Source: Yimella lutea
Lineage (GTDB): Bacteria > Actinomycetota > Actinomycetes > Actinomycetales > Dermatophilaceae
Assembly (NCBI RefSeq): GCF_006715095.1
Contig: NZ_VFMO01000001.1
Span: 3,348,001 to 3,412,000, forward strand
DNA: 64,000 nucleotides
Direction of reading: 5' to 3'
Shown: piece by piece, positions 24,375-32,999 of the stretch
How positions within the stretch are numbered: the first letter of the stretch is position 1
How the letters are laid out: each line of letters starts with the position of its first letter
Notes under the pieces: model-generated
Databases searched by the model: none
What the model was told of the DNA's origin: nothing
What the model saw: the letters and a program-made list of their open reading frames with translations, nothing else
Program-made: the position numbers and the translations under genes

Positions 24375-25001
24375 TCACGTCGGGCGGTCCACCCAACGTG
24401 TGCCGGCCGGTTGCAATATGCCTGCGCCCGAGGTGATCTCGGCGACCGCGGGAGCCAGGTCGTCGAGGTCTCCGGCCAGGTGCAGCAACGCCCGGTCGAG
24501 GTAGTCGACGCCGAGAACACCGACGCCCCGGGCCCGCAGATCCGACTCGACCTTGCCGGCGTCCGCATGGGAGACCGACAGGTCGAAAAGGTCGTCCTGA
24601 GCCCGCCGGACGAGCGGTGCACCGTCGAGCGCCGCCGCGACCGCATCGCCGTACGCGCGGACGAGACCGCCGGCTCCGAGCAGCGTGCCGCCGAACCATC
24701 GGACGACAACCGCTGCGACGTCGCTGAGTTCGCGTCCACGCAGCACGTCGAGCATCGGGCCACCCGCAGTACCGGCAGGCTCGCCGTCGTCGTTCGACCG
24801 CTCGATAGAGGGTGTCGGCCCGAGGATGAATGCGCTGCAGTGATGTCGGGCGTCGTGGTGCTTCCTGCGCAGGTCGGCCACCAATGCGCGGGCGGCGTCC
24901 TCGTCGCCCACCCGGCGGACCACCGCGAGGAAGCGGGAGCGCTTGATCTCGATCTCGGCCACCCGGTCGGTGCGCGAGGGGAGAGTCAGGTAGCTGCTCA
25001 C
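24375..25001 (-). CDS. YigZ/IMPACT family protein (UPF0029)
   Basis: A 208-residue protein. Residues about 15-125 form the conserved domain: EIKRSRFLAVVRRV, then KHHDARHHCSAFILG and SNDDGEPAGTAGGPML, ending VVRWFGGTLLGAGGL. A small ferredoxin-like domain of unknown use follows. IMPACT proteins are linked to translation control in eukaryotes; the bacterial role is not settled. GTG 25001 overlaps the MFS stop as GTGA, so it is translated together with that gene. Confidence 0.9.
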   Translation of the reverse strand: MSSYLTLPSRTDRVAEIEIKRSRFLAVVRRVGDEDAARALVADLRRKHHDARHHCSAFILGPTPSIERSNDDGEPAGTAGGPMLDVLRGRELSDVAAVVVRWFGGTLLGAGGLVRAYGDAVAAALDGAPLVRRAQDDLFDLSVSHADAGKVESDLRARGVGVLGVDYLDRALLHLAGDLDDLAPAVAEITSGAGILQPAGTRWVDRPT

Positions 25002-26254
25002 TGGCCCGACGGAGTCGGAACGGGATGCACCTTGGGGCGCATCAGCTTGCCTCCCGCGCCCGGCCTGTGGCGCAGGTGGCTCATCCAGAACAAGACCGCG
25101 ACGATCTCCAGAGCGAGCGCCATGAGGGCCATCTGCGCGAACGAGCCCGTGACGTGTGGTGCGACGAACCCCGCCATGGAGCCGTTCAGCACCAGGGTGA
25201 AGAAAGTGAACAGGGACACCGTCGCCCCGCGGCTGCCGGGAAACATGTCGAGCAGGGTCAGTTGCAGTGCCGGGTAGGACGCGCCGGTTCCCACTGCGAT
25301 CAGGGCCGGGCCGATGACCGCGTAGGGCAGACCCTGGGTCGCCGGGATGACCGCGAACGCCAGGTTCACGAGTGCGCCGAACAACGCGAATGCCATTGCG
25401 GCACTGACCAATCGGTTGATCGTGACGTGGCCACTCGTTCGCGAACTGATCCACGAACCGAGCACGACCCCTGAGATCATCGGCACGAAGAACATCCAGA
25501 AGTCCTGCTCGCCCTTGCCGAGCAGGTCCATCACGAAGATCGGCGCGGCGCCGATGTAGAGGAACTGGCCGGCGAAGCTCAGCGATGCGGCCCAGGACAC
25601 CCGGTGAAAGGCAGGCGAACGTCCGGCTTCCACCAGCCCGCCGAAGATCGCCGAGGGGGTGAACGCCGTCCGCCGCTCACGCGGGTGCGACTCCGGCAGT
25701 ATGAAGATCACCAACGCCATCAGCACGACAGCGACGCCCACCAGGAAGTAGAAGATCGCGCGCCACGACCCCATCGTCAGCAACCAGCCACCCACGATCG
25801 GCGCGACGGCCGGGGCCACACCGAAGATCATCGTGACTCGGCTCATCAGCCGCTGCGCCTCGGCGCCCTCGAACATGTCGCGGATCACGGCACGAGAGAC
25901 GATCACTCCCCCACCGGCCGAAAGCCCTTGCAACACACGGAAACCGAGCAGCATCGGCAAGCTGGTCGAGAGGGCACAACCGACCGACGCGACGGCGTAC
26001 ATCGACAGGCCGGCGAGCATGACCGGGCGGCGACCGACCGCGTCCGAGATGGGCCCGTGGAAGGGACTCATCAATGCGAAAGCGAGCATGTAGGCGGTCA
26101 CGACCAACTGCATGTCGTCGGTGCTGACGGAGAACTCGCGCCCCATCCTGCTGAACGCCGGGAAAGGGGTGTCGATCGAGAACGGGCCGAGCATCGACAA
26201 CGCCGCCAACACGACCAGCAGCAACCAGATGCTGCCCTTCGTCGCCCGCTCCAC
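24998..26254 (-). CDS. MFS transporter, Bcr/CflA type
   Basis: A 418-residue 12-span exporter. It shows LGPFSIDTPFPAFSRM in helix 1, GPISDAVGRRPVMLAGL (motif A), and RVLQGLSAGGGVIVSRAVIRDMF, the group signature. Members export bicyclomycin, chloramphenicol or sulfonamides; the substrate here is unknown. GTG 26254 follows GGGAG by 5 nt; a GTG two codons earlier is possible. It starts only 31 nt after the tRNA-Tyr terminator, so it depends on read-through or a promoter inside the tRNA region. The YigZ gene follows by overlap. Confidence 0.87.
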   Translation of the reverse strand: MERATKGSIWLLLVVLAALSMLGPFSIDTPFPAFSRMGREFSVSTDDMQLVVTAYMLAFALMSPFHGPISDAVGRRPVMLAGLSMYAVASVGCALSTSLPMLLGFRVLQGLSAGGGVIVSRAVIRDMFEGAEAQRLMSRVTMIFGVAPAVAPIVGGWLLTMGSWRAIFYFLVGVAVVLMALVIFILPESHPRERRTAFTPSAIFGGLVEAGRSPAFHRVSWAASLSFAGQFLYIGAAPIFVMDLLGKGEQDFWMFFVPMISGVVLGSWISSRTSGHVTINRLVSAAMAFALFGALVNLAFAVIPATQGLPYAVIGPALIAVGTGASYPALQLTLLDMFPGSRGATVSLFTFFTLVLNGSMAGFVAPHVTGSFAQMALMALALEIVAVLFWMSHLRHRPGAGGKLMRPKVHPVPTPSGQ

Positions 26255-26284
26255 GTCCACTCCCAATGCTGGTTCGAAAAAGGC

Positions 26285-26312
26285 GAAGGCCCCGGACGGA
26301 GCCGGGGCCTTC
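26285..26312 (-). terminator. Intrinsic terminator after tRNA-Tyr
   Basis: 11-bp arms GAAGGCCCCGG / CCGGGGCCTTC with a 6-nt loop, followed on the minus strand by GCCTTTTTCG. One of the clearest T-tract terminators in the window. Confidence 0.9.
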
Positions 26313-26318
26313 TGCACG

Positions 26319-26402
26319 TGGTGCCAGGTGAAGGATTCGAACCTTCGAAGCTTTCGCGACGGATTTACAGTCCGCTCCCATTGGCCGCTCGGGCAACCTG
26401 GC
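26319..26402 (-). tRNA. tRNA-Tyr (GTA)
   Basis: An 84-nt class II tRNA with a long variable arm and encoded CCA. Acceptor GCCAGGT/ACCTGGC; anticodon loop CTGTAAA gives GTA. In related genomes tRNA-Thr and tRNA-Met follow directly; here 12 kb intervenes. Confidence 0.97.
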
Positions 26403-26470
26403 GTAGTGCGCGTGTAAGGGTAGCAATCCGCCCGCGTCCGAGCCAATCGGATCCGGACGTCGTGGTGAGC

Positions 26471-26537
26471 AGTTGGTGGCCACCGCCTGAGTCGGTGGCC
26501 ATCGGCGCAGTTCCAACTCCCGATTCGGCCACCAACT
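26471..26537. repeat. Inverted repeat of a GTTGGTGGC motif
   Basis: AGTTGGTGGC (26471-26480) is repeated inverted at 26528-26537, and part-copies (TCGGTGGCC, GCCACCAAC) lie between and just after. It fills the gap between the permease stop and tRNA-Tyr and may form a stem ending the permease transcript. Confidence 0.55.
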
Positions 26538-26564
26538 CCGCACTCAGCCACCAACCCGTCCAGG

Positions 26565-28049
26565 TCAGTGGCGGGAGAGATCCGCATCTTCCGGCTTCAC
26601 CTTGGGTGCCTTGGTGGCCAGCTTGTGCCCCCACCAGAGAGCCAGGAACAACGGCAGGCCCAGGTAGGAGGACAGCAGTCCCTTCATGTCGGGCGTCGAG
26701 GTCAGCCAGGCCTCGTAGTTCTGACCGATGATGACGAGCACACACATGCCGAGGGCGAGCACCGGGCCGAGCGGGAACCACAGCGCCTTGAACGGCAGGT
26801 CGTTCACGTCGCCACCCTGGGCCACGTACGCACGGCGGAACTTGTAGTGGCTCCAGGCGATTCCGCACCAGGTGATGAAGCCCGCGAGTCCGGACGCGTT
26901 CACCAGCCAGGTGTAGGCGACGCCGTCACCGGCGAGACTGGTGATGAAACAGAGTCCACCGATCGCCGTGGTCGCGAGCAGAGCCGGCATCGGGATGCCC
27001 CGCTTGTTGAGCCGACCGAAGATTGCCGGTGCTTTGCCGTCGCGCGCCAGGCCGAACAGCATGCGGCTGGAGACGTAGAGACCGGAGTTACCGGCGGACA
27101 GGATCGCGGTGAGGATTACCGCGTTCATCACGGCGGCCGCGAACGCGATGCCGGCCTGGTCGAAGACGAGCGTGAACGGGGCGATGGTGATGTCCTCGTT
27201 CTCCGACGCCGACAGCAGTCGCTTGTCGGTGTAGGGAATGAGGAAGCCGATGATCGCGATCGCACCGATGTAGAACAGCAGGATCCGCCAGAACACCGCG
27301 CGGATCGCCTTCGGGATCGTCTTCTCGGGGTTCTCCGCCTCACCGGAGGCGACAGCCACCATCTCGGTGCCCTGGAACGAGAAGCCGGCGATCATGAAGA
27401 TCGCGAGGATGCCGCCGATACCGCCGACGAAAGGCGCCTCACCACGCGTCCAGTTGGAGAATCCGGGCGAGTCGCCACCCATGACACCGAGGATCATCAG
27501 CAGGCCGATACCGAGGAACACGATCACAGTGATGACCTTGATCGCGGAGAAGATGAACTCGCTCTCGCCGAACGCCTTCACGTGAAAAGCGTTGAGTCCG
27601 AACAGAATCGCCAAGAAGACGGCCGACCACACCCACGAGGGCACGTCCGGCAGCCAGTACTTCATCACCAGTGCGGCGGCGACGAGTTCGGCCGCGACGG
27701 TGATCGCCCAGTTGAACCAGTAGTTCCAGCCCTGCGCGAAGCCGAAGGACGGCGAGACGAAGCGGGTGCCGTACGCTTGGAACGAGTCGGCCACCGGCAG
27801 GAAGGTCGACATCTCCCCCAGACTCTGCATCAGCATGAAGACCATGAGTCCGATGAGGGCGTACGCCAGCAGCGCGCCACCCGGGCCGGCTTCGCTGATC
27901 GTGCCACCGGACGCGAGAAACAGACCGGTGCCGATCGCACCGCCGATGGCGATCATGTTCAGGTGACGCGCCTTGAGTCCGCGATGCAGGTCGTCGGTGT
28001 GACCGTGCTTGCTTTCCTGCTCGTTGACGGCCGTGGTCTTGTCTGACAA
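26565..28049 (-). CDS. Amino acid permease, lysine-specific LysP-like
   Basis: A 494-residue APC-superfamily permease with 12 hydrophobic segments. Motifs: [26 protein letters not shown] in helix 1, [11 protein letters not shown] after helix 5, and SVQGTE-like [23 protein letters not shown]. Together these point to the LysP/AroP amino-acid-proton symporter group; lysine is a guess from resemblance. The TTG at 28049 with GAGG 8 nt upstream gives the normal N-terminus ([11 protein letters not shown]); a GTG at 28154 would add 35 unusual residues. It diverges from the YajQ gene. Confidence 0.87.
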   Translation of the reverse strand: MSDKTTAVNEQESKHGHTDDLHRGLKARHLNMIAIGGAIGTGLFLASGGTISEAGPGGALLAYALIGLMVFMLMQSLGEMSTFLPVADSFQAYGTRFVSPSFGFAQGWNYWFNWAITVAAELVAAALVMKYWLPDVPSWVWSAVFLAILFGLNAFHVKAFGESEFIFSAIKVITVIVFLGIGLLMILGVMGGDSPGFSNWTRGEAPFVGGIGGILAIFMIAGFSFQGTEMVAVASGEAENPEKTIPKAIRAVFWRILLFYIGAIAIIGFLIPYTDKRLLSASENEDITIAPFTLVFDQAGIAFAAAVMNAVILTAILSAGNSGLYVSSRMLFGLARDGKAPAIFGRLNKRGIPMPALLATTAIGGLCFITSLAGDGVAYTWLVNASGLAGFITWCGIAWSHYKFRRAYVAQGGDVNDLPFKALWFPLGPVLALGMCVLVIIGQNYEAWLTSTPDMKGLLSSYLGLPLFLALWWGHKLATKAPKVKPEDADLSRH

Positions 28050-28181
28050 GAGCGGAGCCTCTCGGTTGTGGTGGCCCGCAGCACGGTATCGGATCGAGGC
28101 GGCCGACGGGCCTGCACGACCACCAGGCGTCCGCGTACGCTCGGTGCCGATCACGACTGCCCCGACCCGAAGGAGCCCGCC

Positions 28182-28679
28182 ATGGCCGACTCATCGTTCG
28201 ACATCGTCAGCAAGGTCGACAAGCAGGAGGTCAGCAACGCTCTGACCCAGGCCGCCAAGGAGATCTCGACGCGGTACGACTTCAAGAACGTCGACGCCAA
28301 ACTCGAGTGGTCGGGCGAGAAGATCCTGATCGAGGCGAACGCGACCGAGCGCTGCCTGGCCGTGCTCGACGTGTTTCAGACCAAGCTGGTCAAGCGGGGC
28401 GTGTCACTGAAGTCGATCGAGCTCAGCAACGACGGCGAGCCGAAGCTGTTCGGCAAGATCTACCGACTCGAGGGCACTCTCAAGGAGGGCCTGTCGCAGG
28501 AGAACGCGAAGAAGATCAGCAAGATCATCCGTGACGAAGGCCCGAAGTCGGTCAAGGCACGCATCGAGGGCGACGAACTCAAGGTCAGCAGCAAGTCACG
28601 CGATGACCTGCAGGAAGTGCAGCGCCTGCTCAAGGCGTCCGACCTGGACGTCGCGCTGCAATACACGAACTACCGCTGA
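28182..28679 (+). CDS. YajQ family nucleotide-binding protein
   Basis: A 165-residue protein of two ferredoxin-like domains. It begins [17 protein letters not shown], with [17 protein letters not shown], and continues [15 protein letters not shown] and [30 protein letters not shown]. YajQ homologues bind cyclic di-GMP or other nucleotides in some bacteria. AAGGAG lies upstream of ATG 28182. Position next to tRNA-Tyr is common in actinobacteria. Confidence 0.95.
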   Translation: MADSSFDIVSKVDKQEVSNALTQAAKEISTRYDFKNVDAKLEWSGEKILIEANATERCLAVLDVFQTKLVKRGVSLKSIELSNDGEPKLFGKIYRLEGTLKEGLSQENAKKISKIIRDEGPKSVKARIEGDELKVSSKSRDDLQEVQRLLKASDLDVALQYTNYR

Positions 28680-28697
28680 CTCAGCGAGGAGACAGTT

Positions 28698-28734
28698 GCT
28701 CCGCGAGAAGGGAAAGTCTCCTTCTCGCGGAGCA
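28698..28734. terminator. Two-way terminator after the YajQ gene
   Basis: Perfect 15-bp arms (28698-28712, 28720-28734) around a 7-nt loop, between convergent genes. Confidence 0.75.
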
Positions 28735-28764
28735 AAACCCTCCTTGTTTCTGCGCTGACTTCGG

Positions 28765-29346
28765 TCAGGACGAACTGACCATCCGCAGTGCGATGTCGGC
28801 GAAATGGTCGGCGATGCGCTCCGGCGTCCACCGCGCGTCCGCCTCGTACCAACGCGCGACGTCCACGCACATCCCGCTGATCGCGTTGGCGGTCATACCC
28901 ACCTGGTCGATGCTGAACACACCGGCGTCGACTCCGTCCTGGACGGTGCGGCGCAGACTGTGCTGGATGCGTCCGCGCAGACGCTCGATGACCTCGCGGT
29001 GCTCGGGCGTGAGTGCTTCGAGTTCGTAGTTCACGACGCGGGCCGTCTCGTGATCGATCGCGTGGGTGAGGACGAGTTCGTGGACGATCGCGCGCAGCCG
29101 CGTCCGGGCGTCGCCGTCGGCACCCGCTGCCGCCTCCACACGATCGGTGATCCGTTCGTGCCCGGCCCGACTGATCTCGAACAGCATCGCCTCTTTGCTG
29201 CGGTGGTGTACGTAGACGCCGGCCGGCGACAAGCCGGCGGCGGACGCGATGTCACGCGTTGTCGTCCCGTGAAATCCCTTGCGGGCAAAAGAGATCCGAG
29301 CAGCATCGAGTAACCGGTCACGCGTTGTCGTCGTGTCGACAGTCAT
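28765..29346 (-). CDS. TetR family transcriptional regulator
   Basis: A 193-residue regulator. ATG 29346 follows AAGGAG; an upstream start at 29373 is possible. The HTH lies at residues 10-50 (RDRLLDAARISFARKGFHGTTTRDIASAAGLSPAGVYVHHRSKEAML). The rest resembles regulators of acyl-CoA and sterol side-chain breakdown (KstR2-like), where the ligand is a CoA ester. It diverges from an acyl-CoA dehydrogenase, and a 16-bp palindrome lies between them. Confidence 0.87.
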   Translation of the reverse strand: MTVDTTTTRDRLLDAARISFARKGFHGTTTRDIASAAGLSPAGVYVHHRSKEAMLFEISRAGHERITDRVEAAAGADGDARTRLRAIVHELVLTHAIDHETARVVNYELEALTPEHREVIERLRGRIQHSLRRTVQDGVDAGVFSIDQVGMTANAISGMCVDVARWYEADARWTPERIADHFADIALRMVSSS

Positions 29347-29437
29347 CCGCTGCAGCTCCTTGTCGCCGGCCAAACCCTACGCGCTCGCCGCACAGGGTGC
29401 GCCCCACTCATTGACGAGGATTCACCGGAATGAGACG

Positions 29438-29453
29438 CTAAGCAAGCGCTTAG
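29438..29453. promoter_or_regulatory. Palindromic TetR-type operator
   Basis: CTAAGCAAGCGCTTAG has 6-bp perfect arms around a 4-bp centre, 39 bp upstream of the acyl-CoA dehydrogenase ATG and 92 bp from the tetR start. It is the probable site of the adjacent TetR protein. Confidence 0.7.
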
Positions 29454-29492
29454 TCAGCGCTCCCGAGCCGCCTGTGTATAAGGAAGTACGCC

Positions 29493-30638
29493 ATGCCCCG
29501 CAACGTCTACACCGAGGACCACGAGGCCTTCCGCGCCTCCGTCCGCGAATTCGTCGACCGCACCCTCAAGCCGCGTGCCGAGGAGATGCTCGAGCAGAAG
29601 GTGATTCCACGGGACATCTGGAAGGAAGCCGGCCGCCAGGGCCTGCTCGGCCTCGACATCCCCGAGGAGTTCGGCGGGGCCGGCGCGGACGACTACCGAT
29701 TCAATGCGGTCGCCGCCGAGGAGATCGCCGCCTTCAATGCCGCCGTCTCCAGCTGCTTCGGCATCCACTCCGATGTCTGCCCGCCCTACCTGGTCGACCT
29801 GGGCACGCAGGAGCAGAAGCAGAAGTGGTTGCCGGCAATGGCTGCCGGCGACCTGATCTGCGCGATCGGCATGACCGAGCCCTCCGGCGGTTCCGACCTT
29901 GCCGCACTGAAGACCACCGGTGTTCGCGACGGCAACGACTGGATCATCAACGGCTCCAAGACCTTCATCACCAACGGCCACCAGTGCGACATCGCGATCG
30001 TCGCCGTCCGCACCGACCCGAGCAGGGGTTCGAAGGGCATCACGCTGTTCATGCTCGAGGCCGACATGCCCGGCTTCACCAAGGGCAACAAGCTGGACAA
30101 GGTCGGCCAGGTCGAGTCCGACACGTCCGAGCTGTTCTTCGAGAACGTCCGCGTGCCCGACGCCAACCGCATCGGCGAGGAGGGCATGGGCTTCATCTCG
30201 ATGATGCAGCGCCTGCCGCAGGAACGCGTCGGAGCTGCCGTGTCGAACACCGCGCACGCCAAGCAGATTCTGCTGGAGACGATCGAGTACACCAAGGAGC
30301 GCAAGGCGTTCGGACAGTCGATCGGTTCCTTCCAGCACAACAAGTTCAAGATCGCCGAGCTGGTCACCCAGATCGAGGTGACCGAGGCGTACGTCGACGA
30401 CTGCATCGCCGCCCATGCGGAGGGCAAGCTGACCCCGATCGACGCGGCGAAGGCCAAGTGGTTCTCCGCCGAGGTGCAGAACAAGGTGCTGGACGAGTGC
30501 GTCCAGTTGCACGGTGGATACGGCTTCATGAACGAGTACCGCGTGGCCCGCGCCTGGCGCGACGCCCGCGTGACGAAGATCTGGGCCGGCTCGAACGAGA
30601 TCATGAAGGAGCTCATCGGGCGCGACCTCGGCCTCTGA
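29493..30638 (+). CDS. Acyl-CoA dehydrogenase
   Basis: A 381-residue flavoenzyme of normal length that converts acyl-CoA to enoyl-CoA with ETF as acceptor. Motifs: GLDIPEEFGGAG, IGMTEPSGGSDLAALKTT (flavin contact), ERKAFGQSIGSFQ, and QLHGGYGFMNEYRVARAWRDARVTKIWAGSNEIMKELI at the C-terminus. The C-terminal IWAGSNE occupies the place of the catalytic-base region (usually IYEGT(S/N)E). It is monocistronic, controlled most likely by the divergent TetR protein. Confidence 0.93.
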   Translation: MPRNVYTEDHEAFRASVREFVDRTLKPRAEEMLEQKVIPRDIWKEAGRQGLLGLDIPEEFGGAGADDYRFNAVAAEEIAAFNAAVSSCFGIHSDVCPPYLVDLGTQEQKQKWLPAMAAGDLICAIGMTEPSGGSDLAALKTTGVRDGNDWIINGSKTFITNGHQCDIAIVAVRTDPSRGSKGITLFMLEADMPGFTKGNKLDKVGQVESDTSELFFENVRVPDANRIGEEGMGFISMMQRLPQERVGAAVSNTAHAKQILLETIEYTKERKAFGQSIGSFQHNKFKIAELVTQIEVTEAYVDDCIAAHAEGKLTPIDAAKAKWFSAEVQNKVLDECVQLHGGYGFMNEYRVARAWRDARVTKIWAGSNEIMKELIGRDLGL

Positions 30639-30704
30639 GCGCCAGCCGGAGCGGAGCGTGACCCAAGATGCTGGACAGCGTCTCTGAGGAGCGAGCCCAC
30701 CATT

Positions 30705-30740
30705 ACGAAGGTGGCCACCCGATGGGGTGGCCACCTTCGT
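30705..30740 (+). terminator. Terminator after the acyl-CoA dehydrogenase gene
   Basis: A perfect 16-bp stem (30705-30720, 30725-30740) with a 4-nt loop and a following TTTGC. Confidence 0.85.
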
Positions 30741-30979
30741 TTGCTACCACCGAGCAAACGCGGACCGGCACACCCGCAGAGGTCGACGACAGCGACAAGA
30801 CCAACCTCGTCGTCATGCAGCTGCTTTTCCGGGGTCTGCTCGGCCTCACCGGCCTGCTCGGCCTGTGCCGCGAACCGTCTCGGTTCGCGGCACCTTTCGT
30901 CTTTGTCACGCCCCGATGAGAGACACTGATCACATGTTTTCGGCTCCACCCAGGAGCGCATCCGACGAAGGGAACAGCA
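30741..30979 (+). other. Intergenic stretch with a second hairpin, no clear gene
   Basis: This gap precedes fabG. A 13-bp perfect hairpin lies at 30865-30893 (loop TCT) and is followed by CTTTCGTCTTTG, a T-rich tail. An open frame runs through it and encodes a hydrophobic stretch (NLVVMQLLFRGLLGLTGLLGLC), but its end falls in the hairpin and no ribosome-binding site is seen. A small transcript ending at the second hairpin is possible. Confidence 0.5.
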
Positions 30980-31735
30980 GTGACTGAAGCACGCACCGCG
31001 ATCGTGACCGGAGCAGCCCGAGGAATCGGCGCAGCCGTGGCCGAGCGCCTGGCCTCGGACGGCTTCAAGGTCGCCGTGGTCGACCTCGACGAGGCCGCCT
31101 GCCAGAACGTCGTCGACAAGATCAAGGAATCGGGCGGCGAGGCCCTCGCCGTCGGTTGCGATGTCTCGAACGAGGAGGCCGTCAACGCCGCCGTCGAGCG
31201 CATCGCGTCCGAACTCGGTGCGCCGACCGGGCTGATCAACAACGCCGGCGTGCTGCGCGACAACCTGCTGTTCAAGATGAGCGCGGACGACTGGGACACC
31301 GTCATGAACGTGCACCTTCGCGGCAGCTTCCTGATGACCCGCGCGACCCAGAAGTACATGACCGAGGCGAAGTTCGGACGCGTGGTGAACCTCTCGTCGA
31401 CCTCGGCACTGGGCAACCGCGGCCAGGCCAACTACGCCGCGGCCAAGGCCGGTCTTCAGGGCTTCACCAAGACGCTCGCGATCGAACTCGGCAAGTTCGG
31501 CATCACCGCCAACGCCATCGCCCCGGGATTCATCGTGACCGATATGACCGCGGCCACGGCCGAGCGCGTCGGCATGGACTTCGATGAGTTCCAGAAGGCC
31601 GCGGCCACCCAGATCCCGGTGGCGCGCGTGGGCCGTCCGGACGACATCGCTGCTGCGGCATCGTTCTTCTGCCGTGAGGACGCGGGCTTCGTCAGCGGCC
31701 AGGTACTGTACGTCGCCGGTGGACCGAAGGACTGA
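30980..31735 (+). CDS. fabG: SDR family 3-oxoacyl-ACP/CoA reductase
   Basis: A 251-residue short-chain dehydrogenase. NADP-binding TGAARGIGAAVA begins near residue 10, with NNAGVLRDN, catalytic SSTSALGNRGQANYAAAK (Ser, Tyr, Lys), and APGFIVTDMT. It reduces 3-oxoacyl thioesters; FabG naming follows similarity, and a catabolic hydroxyacyl dehydrogenase role is possible. GTG 30980 follows AAGGGA. The MaoC gene starts 3 bp after the stop, so both form one unit. Confidence 0.92.
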   Translation: MTEARTAIVTGAARGIGAAVAERLASDGFKVAVVDLDEAACQNVVDKIKESGGEALAVGCDVSNEEAVNAAVERIASELGAPTGLINNAGVLRDNLLFKMSADDWDTVMNVHLRGSFLMTRATQKYMTEAKFGRVVNLSSTSALGNRGQANYAAAKAGLQGFTKTLAIELGKFGITANAIAPGFIVTDMTAATAERVGMDFDEFQKAAATQIPVARVGRPDDIAAAASFFCREDAGFVSGQVLYVAGGPKD

Positions 31736-31738
31736 ATC

Positions 31739-32191
31739 ATGCGTGTTTTCAACGGAATCGAAGACCTCCAGGCCGCTGTGGGCGAACACCTCGGCTACAG
31801 CGAGTGGCATGAAGTCACCCAAGACGCGGTCAACCAGTTCGCTGAGGCCACCGGTGACCACCAGTGGATCCACGTCGACGTCGAGAAGGCGAAGTCGGGA
31901 CCGTTCGGTGGCACCATCGTCCACGGGTACATGACGCTGTCGCTGTTGCCGATGCTCTCGTGGGAGGTCTACACGGTCGAAGGCGTGAAGATGGGCGTCA
32001 ACTACGGCTCGAACAAGGTGCGCTTCCCCAACCCCGTTCCGGTGGGTTCGAAGGTGCGCGGCGGCTTCGAGATCGTGTCGGTCGAACCGTCGTCCCTGGG
32101 CTTCACCGTGACGACCAAGTGCGTCATCGAGATCGAGGGCCAGGACAAGCCGGCCTGCGTCGCGGAGACGCTGTCGGTGATCGTTCCCTGA
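31739..32191 (+). CDS. MaoC family (R)-specific enoyl-CoA hydratase
   Basis: A 150-residue single hot-dog protein of the NodN/PhaJ kind. FAEATGDHQWIHVDVEKAKSGPFGGTIVHGYMTL carries the catalytic Asp and His, followed by KVRFPNPVPVGSKVRGGFEI. It would interconvert enoyl-CoA and (R)-3-hydroxyacyl-CoA and pair with the reductase immediately upstream. A hairpin ends the unit. Confidence 0.9.
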   Translation: MRVFNGIEDLQAAVGEHLGYSEWHEVTQDAVNQFAEATGDHQWIHVDVEKAKSGPFGGTIVHGYMTLSLLPMLSWEVYTVEGVKMGVNYGSNKVRFPNPVPVGSKVRGGFEIVSVEPSSLGFTVTTKCVIEIEGQDKPACVAETLSVIVP

Positions 32192-32206
32192 CGTTCGCCG
32201 AACACG

Positions 32207-32236
32207 ACGGCGGTCCCGCTTCGGCGGGGCCGCCGT
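32207..32236. terminator. Terminator between convergent maoC and serine hydrolase genes
   Basis: 13-bp arms with one G-T pair and a TTCG tetraloop (32207-32219, 32224-32236). Confidence 0.75.
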
Positions 32237-32243
32237 TCGTCCT

Positions 32244-32999
32244 TCAGGCGAGCAGCGTCTGCTGCGCCAGCGAGCGCATCTCCCCGGCGATCCGCCGGGT
32301 GAACGGCTCCCCCGGCTGCCAGTGAGCCATCGCGCAGTAGTGCACGGTGCGTCCGTTCGAGGTGATCGAGCCGAGGTCCACCCGCACTCCGTCGTCCGAA
32401 CCCGTCTTGTTCAGCAGACCGGGTTCGTCGTCGATGTGGGCGAGCGGATCGAGCGCGAGCACACCGGCCGAAAGACTGAGGTCGACGTTCAGCTTCATCC
32501 AGTCACGCACCCTCGCCGACACCACACCGTGGTGCACCAACCCCATGAACCGGACCAGCGACGCAGCCGAGCCGAGGGCGAAGGTCGGCGCCGTGTCCGG
32601 CCCACGCTCGTCACGGATGAAGTCGAGCAGTTCGTACGGGGTGACGTCGAGGCCGGTGGCGAACTCACGCACCCGGTCGAGCCCCGCCCGCTCCAGCAGG
32701 ACGTTCGTGGCGAGGTTGTCGCTGACCACCGCGACCAGTCGGCAACAGTCCAGTACCGACAGGGCGGCAGCATCGAGGTGCTGCCACAAGCCTGAGTCCT
32801 CCACTCGCAGTACGGATTCCTTGGCGAGCAGTTCAGCCCCGTCCAACCGCTCGGCATCCAGTTCGGCGGCGACGTGCGCGAGCAGCAGCAGCTTGCCGAC
32901 GGACGCGATCGGACGCACCGCATCCACGTCACCGACGCGGTGCAGTTCGCGACCGTCCGTGTCGACGACGAGCAGCGTGTGTTCGGTCCTCGACGTCAT
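32244..32999 (-). CDS. Class A beta-lactamase-fold serine hydrolase
   Basis: A 251-residue protein with all three active-site motifs: Ser33-x-x-Lys36 (SVGK), Ser94-Asp-Asn (SDN) and Lys199-Thr-Gly. There is no signal peptide, and the molecule is shorter than secreted lactamases, so it is probably cytosolic. Such proteins act as esterases or peptidases as often as beta-lactamases. ATG 32999 overlaps the aminopeptidase N stop as ATGA, so it is coupled to pepN. The substrate is unknown; resistance should not be assumed. Confidence 0.82.
   Translation of the reverse strand: MTSRTEHTLLVVDTDGRELHRVGDVDAVRPIASVGKLLLLAHVAAELDAERLDGAELLAKESVLRVEDSGLWQHLDAAALSVLDCCRLVAVVSDNLATNVLLERAGLDRVREFATGLDVTPYELLDFIRDERGPDTAPTFALGSAASLVRFMGLVHHGVVSARVRDWMKLNVDLSLSAGVLALDPLAHIDDEPGLLNKTGSDDGVRVDLGSITSNGRTVHYCAMAHWQPGEPFTRRIAGEMRSLAQQTLLA

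Noticed and set aside
30668-30919. An 83-residue frame with a hydrophobic run between two hairpins
   Set aside because: It contains the first terminator hairpin at its start and the second at its end, with no ribosome-binding site; more likely noncoding.
32244-32999. Antibiotic-resistance beta-lactamase
   Set aside because: The active-site motifs are there, but it has no signal peptide and is coupled to pepN, so an intracellular hydrolase role is more likely.
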